From contig NZ_CP053839.1 in the NCBI RefSeq assembly GCF_013201625.1, positions 62,001 through 126,000 on the forward strand: a stretch of 64,000 nucleotides of DNA, read 5' to 3'. This document shows positions 27,675 to 35,627 of the stretch, piece by piece. The notes beneath the pieces are model-generated. The model ran no database searches and was not told where the DNA came from. It saw only the letters and a program-made list of their open reading frames with translations. The translations under genes and the position numbers were made by a program. Positions within the stretch are counted from its first letter, which is position 1. Every line of letters starts with the position of its first letter. This stretch comes from Aliarcobacter lanthieri (lineage in GTDB: Bacteria > Campylobacterota > Campylobacteria > Campylobacterales > Arcobacteraceae).

Positions 27675-28481
27675 TTACTCCTTAGTAACTGTAAGCCCAT
27701 TTCTTATATTTGTTAGGGCATAAAAATCATCAATTTTTACAAATTTTGTATCATTTGGCACATCAACTTGTAAGTTTTTATGCAAAGTACTATCTTCAAA
27801 AACTTCAATTACACTAAAATCATTATCATAGAAAGTAATACTTGGATACCAATTGCTTCCATTATTTGAACTAATAGATAATCTATCCGTATTTGATATT
27901 TCTAAAATATATGGTTTTATTGGCTTTCTAAGTGTTGTTGAAGCCTTTGTAACCAAATCTTCAGCTTTATATATTGAAGATTTACTAGAGTCTATATAGT
28001 AACTCCATTTATTATTTCCCTCTTTTTTTATATCTATGATTTGACAATTAACAGATTGTAACTCTCTAGATAATCGAAGAGGGTTAATGGCGGCTGCAGT
28101 TTGTACTTTTATACTCCATTTTAGTTGATTATCTAACGAAACTTGATTTGTTGTTATAAAATTTTGTTGACCAATAGCTTTTAAAATGTCATTTATATTT
28201 CTAAAAGATTTTTTAGGACTTGAATTAAAAATAAAAGTTACATCAATATCTTGTGTATTACCTAAATTTAATTTCAGAAGGTTATTATTTTGTAAAGTTT
28301 GAGATACTTTTGTATAGTCTAATCTTCCATTAGTATAAAATTCATTTTGATTTTGAAAAAGACGATTTACTAAATTTCTATGAGTATTATATTCTGAATT
28401 ACCTAATATTCCTTGTACTGCTTGATTAATATCTGCATTTAAACTTAAACATAAAGCAATACTTAATAATATTTTTTTCAT
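27675..28481 (-). CDS. Periplasmic protein of unknown function, Campylobacterota type
   Basis: 268 residues from ATG 28481, preceded by GGAGAG. A GTG four codons earlier overlaps that ribosome binding site and is less likely. Signal peptide KKILLSIALCLSLNADI. The body has alternating strands and no enzyme motif I recognise. It sits between the aminotransferase and rlmB, the position occupied by a similar exported protein in Campylobacter; that position is its best identifier. Confidence 0.7.
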   Translation of the reverse strand: MKKILLSIALCLSLNADINQAVQGILGNSEYNTHRNLVNRLFQNQNEFYTNGRLDYTKVSQTLQNNNLLKLNLGNTQDIDVTFIFNSSPKKSFRNINDILKAIGQQNFITTNQVSLDNQLKWSIKVQTAAAINPLRLSRELQSVNCQIIDIKKEGNNKWSYYIDSSKSSIYKAEDLVTKASTTLRKPIKPYILEISNTDRLSISSNNGSNWYPSITFYDNDFSVIEVFEDSTLHKNLQVDVPNDTKFVKIDDFYALTNIRNGLTVTKE

Positions 28482-28496
28482 AATACTCTCCACTTT

Positions 28497-29186
28497 TTAT
28501 TTTTTTAGATTATAGATTAATATTCCTGCTGCAACAGATACATTTAATGAGTCAAATTCATGTTCCATTTTAATTGATACTTTTAAATCTAGTTTTTTAG
28601 CAACTTTTGGAGATATTCCTTCTCCTTCACTTCCTAAAAATAGAGCAACTTTATCTGTATTCTCAATTTTTCCATATTTCTTTAAATCAATTCCATCCAT
28701 AGTTGCACCAATTAAAGTAAATCCAGCGTCTATTAATTCACTTGCTAAATCTACACTTCTTGGATGAATACAAAATGGTAAATCAAGTAATGCTCCTGCA
28801 CTTGTTCTAACACATCCAGAATTATTTATAGTTTTTATATTTGAAGCTATAAGTCCTTGAACACCTAAAGAATAAGCAGTTCTACTAATAGCACCAATAT
28901 TACCAACATCTGTAACTCCATCTAAAACTAAGATAAAATTCATATTTTTTATCTCTTTTAATGAAGTATATTCATATTCACTAAGCTTTACAATAAGTCC
29001 TTGATGATTTCCACCTTTTGCTAAAGCTTGAGCTTTTTGATTATCAACTCTATGAATTTTTTTACCTAATTTTACAAATCTTGAGAAAAGTTTACTATCT
29101 ACTTCTTTTGATAAAAAAACCTCTTCTACTAAATTTGGGTGTTTGTCTAGGACATATAAAACTATCTGTTTTCCGTATATTATCAT
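28497..29186 (-). CDS. rlmB: 23S rRNA 2'-O-ribose methyltransferase, RlmB/TrmH (SPOUT) family
   Basis: 229 residues with a short substrate-binding N-terminus and a SpoU domain. Knot motifs are LDGVTDVGNIGAISRTAYSL, FLGSEGEGIS and SLNVSVAAGILIY. RlmB methylates the ribose of G2251 in 23S rRNA. It overlaps rsmI by 4 bases, placing two rRNA methylases in one transcript. Confidence 0.88.
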   Translation of the reverse strand: MIIYGKQIVLYVLDKHPNLVEEVFLSKEVDSKLFSRFVKLGKKIHRVDNQKAQALAKGGNHQGLIVKLSEYEYTSLKEIKNMNFILVLDGVTDVGNIGAISRTAYSLGVQGLIASNIKTINNSGCVRTSAGALLDLPFCIHPRSVDLASELIDAGFTLIGATMDGIDLKKYGKIENTDKVALFLGSEGEGISPKVAKKLDLKVSIKMEHEFDSLNVSVAAGILIYNLKK

Positions 29187-30004
29187 TTTGCGATTTTATC
29201 CAATATTTCTTGATAAACCTCTTTTACACTAGCACCTGTAAGCTTTGCAATAAGCTTTGCTTTAACTTTGGGAGCTAAATCTAAAGGTAGAATATCATCT
29301 AATTCAAGATTGAAGCCAATTTGTTTTTTTGCTTCAATCACAACAACCCACTCACCTTTTATATCAATATTCAAAAAAAGTTCATAAAGATTTTTTGCAT
29401 TGTCTTTATATGTTTTTTGATGAAGTTTTGATATCTCTTTTGCTAAAAATATTGTTCTATTTTCATCTTTATTTTTAAGCTCTTCAAGAAGCTTTAAAAG
29501 TCTATGTGGTGATTCATATAAAATACCCAATTTATTACTACTTAAAATTTCTTCAAGTTTTGCATTTCTACTTGCACCTTTATGATCTAAAAAACCATAA
29601 AAAGTAAATTCTGTATTTTTAAATCCACTCATAGCAAAGGCTGTTAAAACTGCATTTGCTCCAGGAATTACATCATAAGGAATATCATTTTTTATACAAA
29701 AATCTACCAAAGTCGCACCAGGATCACTAATACAAGGCATTCCTGCATCACTTACATAAACAACATTTTTAGAAAAAGTATTTTTATCTAAACTTTGTAA
29801 AATTTGATTTTCATTGTGAGAGTGAAAAGATTTAAAATCCTTATTTGAAAAATCTAAGTTATATTTCTCAGCTAAAAGATTTAAAAGTTTTTTTGTAACT
29901 CTTGTATCTTCACAAAAGATTAGTTCCGCTTCCAATAGGACTTTAAGAGACCTTTGAGAAATATCTTCAAGATTACCTATTGGTGTTGGAACTAAGCACA
30001 ACAT
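29183..30004 (-). CDS. rsmI: 16S rRNA C1402 2'-O-methyltransferase RsmI
   Basis: 273 residues of the tetrapyrrole-methylase fold. The N-terminus LCLVPTPIGNLEDISQRSL, CEDTRVTKKLL and VSDAGMPCISDPG are diagnostic for RsmI. It methylates the 2'-OH of C1402 in the ribosomal P site. It follows rpmE by 9 bases and overlaps rlmB. Confidence 0.95.
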   Translation of the reverse strand: MLCLVPTPIGNLEDISQRSLKVLLEAELIFCEDTRVTKKLLNLLAEKYNLDFSNKDFKSFHSHNENQILQSLDKNTFSKNVVYVSDAGMPCISDPGATLVDFCIKNDIPYDVIPGANAVLTAFAMSGFKNTEFTFYGFLDHKGASRNAKLEEILSSNKLGILYESPHRLLKLLEELKNKDENRTIFLAKEISKLHQKTYKDNAKNLYELFLNIDIKGEWVVVIEAKKQIGFNLELDDILPLDLAPKVKAKLIAKLTGASVKEVYQEILDKIAK

Positions 30005-30013
30005 AAGATTGTA

Positions 30014-30217
30014 CTATTTTGCCATGTTATATTTAGCTTTGAATTTCTCAACTCTTCCAGCAGCATCAACAAGTTTTTGCTCTCCTGTGAAGAATGGGTG
30101 ACAAGAAGAACAAATGTCAATTTTCATTGTTTCAACATTTGATTTTGTCTCAAAACTATTTCCACAAGAACAAGTAATTGTGCAAACTTTGTAATCTGGA
30201 TGAATATCTTTTTTCAT
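30014..30217 (-). CDS. rpmE: 50S ribosomal protein L31 (zinc-binding form)
   Basis: 67 residues starting [19 protein letters not shown]. It carries the zinc ligands of the C+ type (cysteines in TCSCGN and DICSSCHP), so it is the zinc-containing form rather than the zinc-free paralogue. Head of the rsmI-rlmB-hom gene run; its promoter should lie in the 79 bases upstream. Confidence 0.96.
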   Translation of the reverse strand: MKKDIHPDYKVCTITCSCGNSFETKSNVETMKIDICSSCHPFFTGEQKLVDAAGRVEKFKAKYNMAK

Positions 30218-30296
30218 TCCAATTTCCTTTTTTTAATTAACGAATGACAAAAGAGCAAGTCTTTGCAAGTCCTTTATCAAACTTTTGAACTTGCGA

Positions 30297-31172
30297 TTAT
30301 ATCGAGAAATACTTAATAATCTCTGAATTTAAGCTAGGAATTATATTTGAAATTTTATTTTCAAATTGACCTTTATTAAAAGTATTTTGTCTTTTTGCCA
30401 ATTTTGTAGTATTTAAAACGATTTTTTCTTCTAGTTCTTTTTTTGATATTTTTCCATCTAAATAATCTAATGTTTCTACTATACCAATACTAGACATACA
30501 ATTTGGACTTCTATTATATGTTTTTTCTAAATATATTATTTCGTCTATTAGTCCTGCTCTTAGCATCTGATTAGTTCTTAAAGCTATTCTATTTTTAAGT
30601 TCTTCTTTTTCCCATAATATTTCAAAAATTTTTAAATCTTTTGCTAGAGGAGTTTTTGGATTTTGTTTAAAAAATTCTGTTGGAGTTAAGTTTGTTTGTT
30701 TATATATTGCATAAGCTTTTTCAACTCTATATTTATCATTTTTTTCTATTTTTTGCATATACTCTTTATCTATATTATAAAGAAAATCATAAGCTTCATC
30801 TATACTTTTATCAAGATTTATTTTTGTATCAACTCCGATACTAAGCCCATCAATAAGTGCTTTTAAATAAAATCCTGTACCACCTACAATGATGATATTT
30901 TTTTCATTCTCAAGTGCAAAGTTCTTTGCTTTTTTATATAAATTTAAAAATTCAACTACATCAAAAGTCTGACTTGGATAAACTTCATCTATTCCAAAAT
31001 GTACAATATCCCCTATTTCTTCTTTTGTCGGTTTCGCACTCACAATATCTATTTCTTTATAAACACAAAGAGAATCTAAAGATAAGATAATTGAGTTTGT
31101 TTTTGAAGCAATTTCAAGAGATAAAGATGTTTTTCCAGAAGCTGTTGTTCCAATGATTGCTATTTCTTTCAT
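30297..31172 (-). CDS. miaA: tRNA dimethylallyltransferase
   Basis: 291 residues with P-loop IIGTTASGKTSLSLE, IVGGTGFYLKALIDG and the DxLCVYKEIDIVSAKPT segment of the MiaA family. It adds an isopentenyl group to A37 of tRNAs reading UNN codons. Overlaps the small lipoprotein gene by 4 bases. Confidence 0.94.
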   Translation of the reverse strand: MKEIAIIGTTASGKTSLSLEIASKTNSIILSLDSLCVYKEIDIVSAKPTKEEIGDIVHFGIDEVYPSQTFDVVEFLNLYKKAKNFALENEKNIIIVGGTGFYLKALIDGLSIGVDTKINLDKSIDEAYDFLYNIDKEYMQKIEKNDKYRVEKAYAIYKQTNLTPTEFFKQNPKTPLAKDLKIFEILWEKEELKNRIALRTNQMLRAGLIDEIIYLEKTYNRSPNCMSSIGIVETLDYLDGKISKKELEEKIVLNTTKLAKRQNTFNKGQFENKISNIIPSLNSEIIKYFSI

Positions 31173-31366
31173 TGTTCTCTTTTTTTAGTTGCATTGCACT
31201 GTTCAAGCTCTTTTATAATATCATTTATCTCTTTTTCTTTTTCTGCTAATTGTAAAATAAGCTCTGAAACATCTTGAACATTTGACTGTTCGATAGATCT
31301 GTCAATCTTTGTAGAACAAGCAGATAAAAAAACAGTTAAAAAAATAATAAATATATAGTTTTTCAT
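31169..31366 (-). CDS. Small lipoprotein with coiled-coil tail
   Basis: 65 residues. A type II signal peptide ends in lipobox LSAC (Cys17); the mature part is charged and helical (LILQLAEKEKEINDIIKELE), a short coiled coil. No known domain. It precedes miaA with a 4-base overlap, divergent from the prenyltransferase gene. Confidence 0.75.
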   Translation of the reverse strand: MKNYIFIIFLTVFLSACSTKIDRSIEQSNVQDVSELILQLAEKEKEINDIIKELEQCNATKKREQ

Positions 31367-31442
31367 AATAACTCTTTTTTTGGATTAATTGATTATAACC
31401 CAAAAAGCTTTAATTTAATTAATCTTCGATAAAATTTCGCCT

Positions 31443-32318
31443 ATGGAAAAAATAATAAAAAAAATAAAAGACTTCAGTGAACTTGTAGTGTTTCAACACT
31501 CTGTTTTTGCATTGCCATTTATCTTTATTGCGATGGTTGTATCTTCTTCTCAAGTAAATGGAACTCCTTGGTTTGGATTTAAACTTTTTGTATTAGGTAT
31601 TTTAGCAGCTGTTACAGCTAGAAACTTTGCTATGGGCTTCAATCGTTTTATGGATAGAGATATAGATGGACTAAATCCACGAACAAAAAATCGTCCAAAT
31701 GTAGATGGTAGAATATCTCCAAGAGCTATGTTTATCTTCTGTTTAGTAAATGCTTTTGCATTTATTTTAGTTGCATATTTTGTAAATGAACTAGCTTTGA
31801 TTTTATCACTACCAATTTTAATAATTATTGGTTCATACTCTTATTTTAAAAGATTTTCATATCTTGCACATATTATTTTGGGGATATCTTTAGCCTTAGC
31901 ACCTATTGCAGGAGTAGTTGCTGTGAGTGAAACTGTACCTTTTTGGGTTATTCTACTAAGTGTTGGAATTGTATTTTGGGTTGCTGGATTTGATTTACTA
32001 TACTCTTTACAAGATATTGATGTAGATAAAAAACTTGGACTTCACTCAATTCCATCTATTTTTGGTGCAGAGAGAACTATGCTTTTATCAAAATTATTTC
32101 ACTTTCTAACAGTGATTTTTTGGCTTTTATTTGTGATTTATTCACAAAGTTCATATTTAGCATATTTAGCGGTATTAGTAAGTGCTATAATGTTATCTTA
32201 TGAACACTATTTAGTTTCAAAAGATTTTAGAAAAATAGATAAAGCATTTTTTACAGTAAATGGATATTTAGGTATAGTTTTTTTATTTTTAATAGTTTTA
32301 GACAATATTTTCTTCTAA
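31443..32318 (+). CDS. UbiA-family prenyltransferase (MqnP-like)
   Basis: 291 residues with eight or nine transmembrane helices. Two Mg-diphosphate motifs are visible: NRFMDRDIDGLNPRTKNR and YSLQDIDVDKKLGLHSIP. UbiA-type enzymes attach a polyprenyl chain to an aromatic ring. Campylobacterota make menaquinone by the futalosine route, where this enzyme is MqnP; databases often label it 4-hydroxybenzoate polyprenyltransferase. Followed by a strong terminator. Confidence 0.88.
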   Translation: MEKIIKKIKDFSELVVFQHSVFALPFIFIAMVVSSSQVNGTPWFGFKLFVLGILAAVTARNFAMGFNRFMDRDIDGLNPRTKNRPNVDGRISPRAMFIFCLVNAFAFILVAYFVNELALILSLPILIIIGSYSYFKRFSYLAHIILGISLALAPIAGVVAVSETVPFWVILLSVGIVFWVAGFDLLYSLQDIDVDKKLGLHSIPSIFGAERTMLLSKLFHFLTVIFWLLFVIYSQSSYLAYLAVLVSAIMLSYEHYLVSKDFRKIDKAFFTVNGYLGIVFLFLIVLDNIFF

Positions 32319-32329
32319 AATTTTTAAGC

Positions 32330-32360
32330 AAAATTAGGATAGACTTCAATCCTAATTTTT
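32330..32360 (+). terminator. Rho-independent terminator after the prenyltransferase gene
   Basis: An 11-bp stem AAAATTAGGAT / ATCCTAATTTT around an 8-base loop, ending in T residues, directly before the tRNA gene. Confidence 0.8.
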
Positions 32361-32363
32361 AGT

Positions 32364-32440
32364 GCGTCTGTAGTTCAACTGGATAGAATACTCGGTTTCG
32401 ACCCGAGGGGTTGTGGGTTCGACTCCTACCAGGCGTGCCA
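32364..32440 (+). tRNA. tRNA-Arg (anticodon TCG), CCA encoded
   Basis: 77 bases fold as a tRNA: acceptor GCGTCTG with CAGGCGT (two G-U pairs), anticodon stem CTCGG/CCGAG around loop TTTCGAC giving anticodon TCG, T-arm with GGTTCGACTCC, and an encoded CCA end. It reads CGN arginine codons. Its 3' end is the integration target of the genomic island that follows; the gene is kept intact. Confidence 0.95.
32420..32440. other. attL: island attachment repeat in the tRNA-Arg 3' end
   Basis: CGACTCCTACCAGG within the T-arm and acceptor end of the tRNA is repeated at 49250. Beyond the exact 14 bases the match continues to CCA with one gap and one substitution. Confidence 0.85.
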
Positions 32441-32550
32441 CTAACTAATCTTAATCAATCTAAATCAATCTAATTAACCCTTTAAAATCGAATTTTAAAA
32501 CAAATGTTAATCTAAATTAGTCTAAAATAATATAATCAAATCTATTGAAA

Positions 32551-32610
32551 ATTAGGGCGTAGAATAGGGCGTAATTTAAAAATGATAAAAATAGCTAAAA
32601 TTTACGCCCT
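32551..32610. repeat. Left integrase arm-type sites (AGGGCGTA x3)
   Basis: AGGGCGTA occurs at 32554-32561 and 32566-32573 as direct repeats 12 bases apart, and inverted at 32603-32610. A matching pair with the same 12-base spacing lies at the other end (49175, 49187). Position between attL and the integrase gene suits arm-binding sites of a lambda-type integrase. The third, inverted copy could also control the integrase promoter. Confidence 0.65.
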
Positions 32611-32657
32611 AATAAAATCTTAGAAGTCTGATAATAAATATGTTTTAGAGGAATCAT

Positions 32658-33896
32658 GTGGCACAGCTAGATATAATAAAAGATATACAAGTTAAAAATG
32701 CAAAAGCTAAAGATAAAGTATATTACTTAAATGATGGTGGTGGATTACGATTAAAAGTAGATACTACAGGTAGTAAAATTTGGGAATTTAGATTTACATT
32801 AAATGGTAAAACTAGAAAAACTACTTTTAAAACATATCCTACAGTTAGTTTAAAAGAAGCAAGAAATAAAAGAGAAGAATTCCAAAAGCTAATAAATATT
32901 AATCTTGACCCAATAGAATATTATAAAAATTTAAAAAAAGAAAATATTTTAGAAGAAGAAGGAAATTTTTTAAATATTGTTAGTGAATGGTTAAAAAAAG
33001 AAGAAAAAAAAACAGCATCAACTACTCATATAAATAAAGTAAGAACATTCGAGAATGATATTTATCCTTTTTTAAAAGATAAGCATATTAGAGAGATAGC
33101 AATCCAAGATGTTGTAAAAGTACTTGAAGCTAAACTTCTACAAAGCTATGATGTGAGTTCAAAAATCTTTTCATATTTAGATAGTTTATTTAGATATGCA
33201 GTATATAAAGGGTTTTGTGATAGAAATATTCTAAATGATATAAAAAAAGGAGATATTATTCCTTCTAGAAAAACTAGACACTTCCCAAAAATTACAGATA
33301 TAGACAATTTTAAAGAATTAGTCAATGCCATATATATGTATAGGGGTTCGTATTCAATAAGAGGTGCTTTAAAGTTAGTTCTTCATCTTCCGTTTAGAGC
33401 TGAAAATATTTGTAAGATGAAATGGGAATATATAAATTTTGAAAAAGAGATTATAACAATTCCAAGAAGTGAGATGAAAATAAAAGATATAAATCTTGAA
33501 GATTTTAGGTTACCTATGAGTAAAGAAGTTATTGAAATTCTAAAAGAGCAATTTCAATTTAGTGGTCACCAAAAATGGGTATTCTTAGGAACAAATAATA
33601 GAAGTCCAATAAATAATGAAAGCCCTAATAAAGCATTGAAAATAATGGGTTTTAATGATGAGTCAATAGGTAAAAAAATTACGCTTCATGGATTTAGAGG
33701 TACATGTAGAAGTTTGTTAGATACTTTAGATACTGAAAATAAATTTAGTTTTGAAGTAAAAGAAAAACTTCTTGATCATCATAATAATTCAAAAACAGTA
33801 AGAGCTTATACCAATAAAAGTAATTATTTAGAACATATAAAACCAATAGTTTATTTTTGGAGTGATTTTATTTTAAGTCTAAGAAATAAAGATTAA
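32658..33896 (+). CDS. Tyrosine-recombinase integrase with N-terminal DUF4102 arm-binding domain
   Basis: 412 residues from GTG 32658, with AGAGGAA just upstream. The P4-type N-terminal domain (YYLNDGGGLRLKVDTTGSKI, WEFRFTLNGKTRKTTFKTYP) is followed by a SAM-like core-binding domain and a catalytic domain with HLPFRAENICKMKW (Arg I), HGFRGTCRS (H-x-x-R), LLDHHNN and nucleophile Tyr in RAYTN. It mediates integration of the island into tRNA-Arg. Confidence 0.93.
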   Translation: MAQLDIIKDIQVKNAKAKDKVYYLNDGGGLRLKVDTTGSKIWEFRFTLNGKTRKTTFKTYPTVSLKEARNKREEFQKLININLDPIEYYKNLKKENILEEEGNFLNIVSEWLKKEEKKTASTTHINKVRTFENDIYPFLKDKHIREIAIQDVVKVLEAKLLQSYDVSSKIFSYLDSLFRYAVYKGFCDRNILNDIKKGDIIPSRKTRHFPKITDIDNFKELVNAIYMYRGSYSIRGALKLVLHLPFRAENICKMKWEYINFEKEIITIPRSEMKIKDINLEDFRLPMSKEVIEILKEQFQFSGHQKWVFLGTNNRSPINNESPNKALKIMGFNDESIGKKITLHGFRGTCRSLLDTLDTENKFSFEVKEKLLDHHNNSKTVRAYTNKSNYLEHIKPIVYFWSDFILSLRNKD

Positions 33897-33913
33897 ATAA
33901 TAAATCTAAAATT

Positions 33914-35245
33914 CTAAAGATAATAATATGATTCTATAATTCTCTCTTTTTCTAGTAATTCCTTAAGATCTTCACGTAAAACAAAGTTAAAATATTTATA
34001 GTCTTCTTTTATATGTTTCTCTAAAAAAAATTTTATATCATTGTCTTCAAAATAGGTTTTATCTAATAAATAATAAAATTTCCTTACAGCTTTTACATCC
34101 ATTGAAACATCACTGATTTTATTATATGAATCAATGTTTTCTAAATATATCTTTGTTTTTATAAATCTTTCAGTCTGCTTGCATGATAAACATAAATAAT
34201 GACAAAGAAAAACAGTATCTAAATTTTTAAACCTTATATCTCGATTTAAAATTATAATTAAATATATATATGCTTCTACACGATTATTTAAAGGTTCATA
34301 TTTATTTTTTATAAATTTTTCTAAAAGTCTTTTAAGTATTTTTAAATGATTTTTGTCTCTTATAGCTTCTATCAAAGAACTTCTAAGTAATGCATTTCTT
34401 AATGAAATTACAAAAAGAGGAAATACTTCTTTTTTTTCTTGATTAATGATTACAGTATCAATATCAAAATCTTCAAAAAAAGAAAAAAAATGTCGATTTT
34501 TTTTAAGTAAATTTATTTTTAATTGTAAATATGTATTTTTATCAATATTACTAGCTGTTTTTACAGTTGTAAAATAATTTATAAAAGCATATTCAAATTT
34601 TTCCAATTTATCATTACATTTTTGTATTATATCGTCAAATTTAATATTAAAATTTTCATATAAAATATCTACAAAACTTTCTAATTTAAAATCTTTTCTT
34701 ATAAAAATATCTTTCGTTCTTTCAAATGAGTTGTTTAAGTATTTATCATATATATAAAAATGTTTTTCATTTTTTTCTTTTAAATATAAATGTTCGGAGC
34801 TAACAAATTGTAATAGATATTTATAAATATCATAATAAATACTTGTAGTCATTTCATAATATAAATTTTTATTCTTTAACACATATAATACTTTAGGTAA
34901 AGAAATATCAATAATAGCTTGTTTATTAAATTTATTGTATTTGATTTCATTTAAAACAAATTCTAAAATAATTATATTTCGAAAGTATTCAATTTCAATA
35001 ATATTGTGTTCAGACAATTTAGGCTTCGAAGGATTTTTATCAAAAATCATTAATTTGAAAAATAATTCGATTAATTGGTAATGCTTAATATTGTCAGAAG
35101 AATTATCCATTATACAATCATTTATAACATTATTTTTATAATAATCAAAAAAAACATTTTCTTTAGCATAAAAATATCTAAGTTTTCTTTTTAAAAATTT
35201 ATATCTATATATATTAATATAGCTAATTTCTACTATTTCGTTCAT
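33914..35245 (-). CDS. Island protein of unknown function, 443 residues
   Basis: No family recognised. The protein is rich in Lys, Ile, Asn, Tyr and Phe, predicted mostly helical, with no signal peptide, clear transmembrane helix or nucleotide-binding motif. It is the only gene on the minus strand between the integrase and the AlpA-like regulator, a place where satellites and integrative elements often carry accessory cargo. It ends 18 bases from the convergent integrase stop. A full uninterrupted frame of this length in AT-rich DNA supports a real gene. Confidence 0.7.
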   Translation of the reverse strand: MNEIVEISYINIYRYKFLKRKLRYFYAKENVFFDYYKNNVINDCIMDNSSDNIKHYQLIELFFKLMIFDKNPSKPKLSEHNIIEIEYFRNIIILEFVLNEIKYNKFNKQAIIDISLPKVLYVLKNKNLYYEMTTSIYYDIYKYLLQFVSSEHLYLKEKNEKHFYIYDKYLNNSFERTKDIFIRKDFKLESFVDILYENFNIKFDDIIQKCNDKLEKFEYAFINYFTTVKTASNIDKNTYLQLKINLLKKNRHFFSFFEDFDIDTVIINQEKKEVFPLFVISLRNALLRSSLIEAIRDKNHLKILKRLLEKFIKNKYEPLNNRVEAYIYLIIILNRDIRFKNLDTVFLCHYLCLSCKQTERFIKTKIYLENIDSYNKISDVSMDVKAVRKFYYLLDKTYFEDNDIKFFLEKHIKEDYKYFNFVLREDLKELLEKERIIESYYYL

Positions 35246-35262
35246 TTTATTATTCTTTATAA

Positions 35263-35279
35263 ATGTTTTTTTAAAACAT
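35263..35279. repeat. Inverted repeat in the divergent control region
   Basis: ATGTTTT-TTT-AAAACAT lies in the 187-base gap between the unknown 443-residue gene and the AlpA-like gene, 18 bases upstream of the former. It could be an operator or a weak hairpin. Confidence 0.35.
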
Positions 35280-35432
35280 GGAACTTTACTACACCCACCT
35301 ACTTGATTAAATTATATAAAGTTTCATCAGAGAAGTCAAATAGAGCTTCTTCACATATCTTGAAGGTTTATTTTTTAATAGATATCTACAGAAATTAAAC
35401 TTTTATAAAACATTAAAATAAAGGATTCTTTT

Positions 35433-35627
35433 ATGAAAAAAGAAATTAATATATATGATTACTTGCCTATGAAATTAAAAGCCAAGGATGTATCAAAAAA
35501 CTTTAATATTGGACTTTCGACTGTGTGGTTATACGCAAAACAAAATAAGCTTAAGGCTACAAAAATTTCAAAAGGTTGCACAATGTTTGATACAAAAGAA
35601 GTAGTGGAGTTTTTTAATGGAAAATAG
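35433..35627 (+). CDS. AlpA/excisionase-like helix-turn-helix protein
   Basis: 64 residues. Residues 12-60 (PMKLKAKDVSKNFNIGLSTV, then WLYAKQNKLK and FDTKEVVEFF) form a MerR-like winged HTH of the AlpA/Xis type. Such proteins act as excisionase or as activator of integrase in P4-like elements. It overlaps the primase-helicase start by 11 bases, so they share a transcript. Confidence 0.8.
   Translation: MKKEINIYDYLPMKLKAKDVSKNFNIGLSTVWLYAKQNKLKATKISKGCTMFDTKEVVEFFNGK

Noticed and set aside
27671-27700. Ten extra N-terminal residues on the aminotransferase
   Set aside because: They overlap the previous gene's stop and the AAGGAGT ribosome binding site; ATG 27670 is the better start.
34860-35245. 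Membrane or transporter call for the 443-residue protein
   Set aside because: Hydrophobic runs are short and interrupted by Lys/Asp/Asn; no convincing transmembrane helix.
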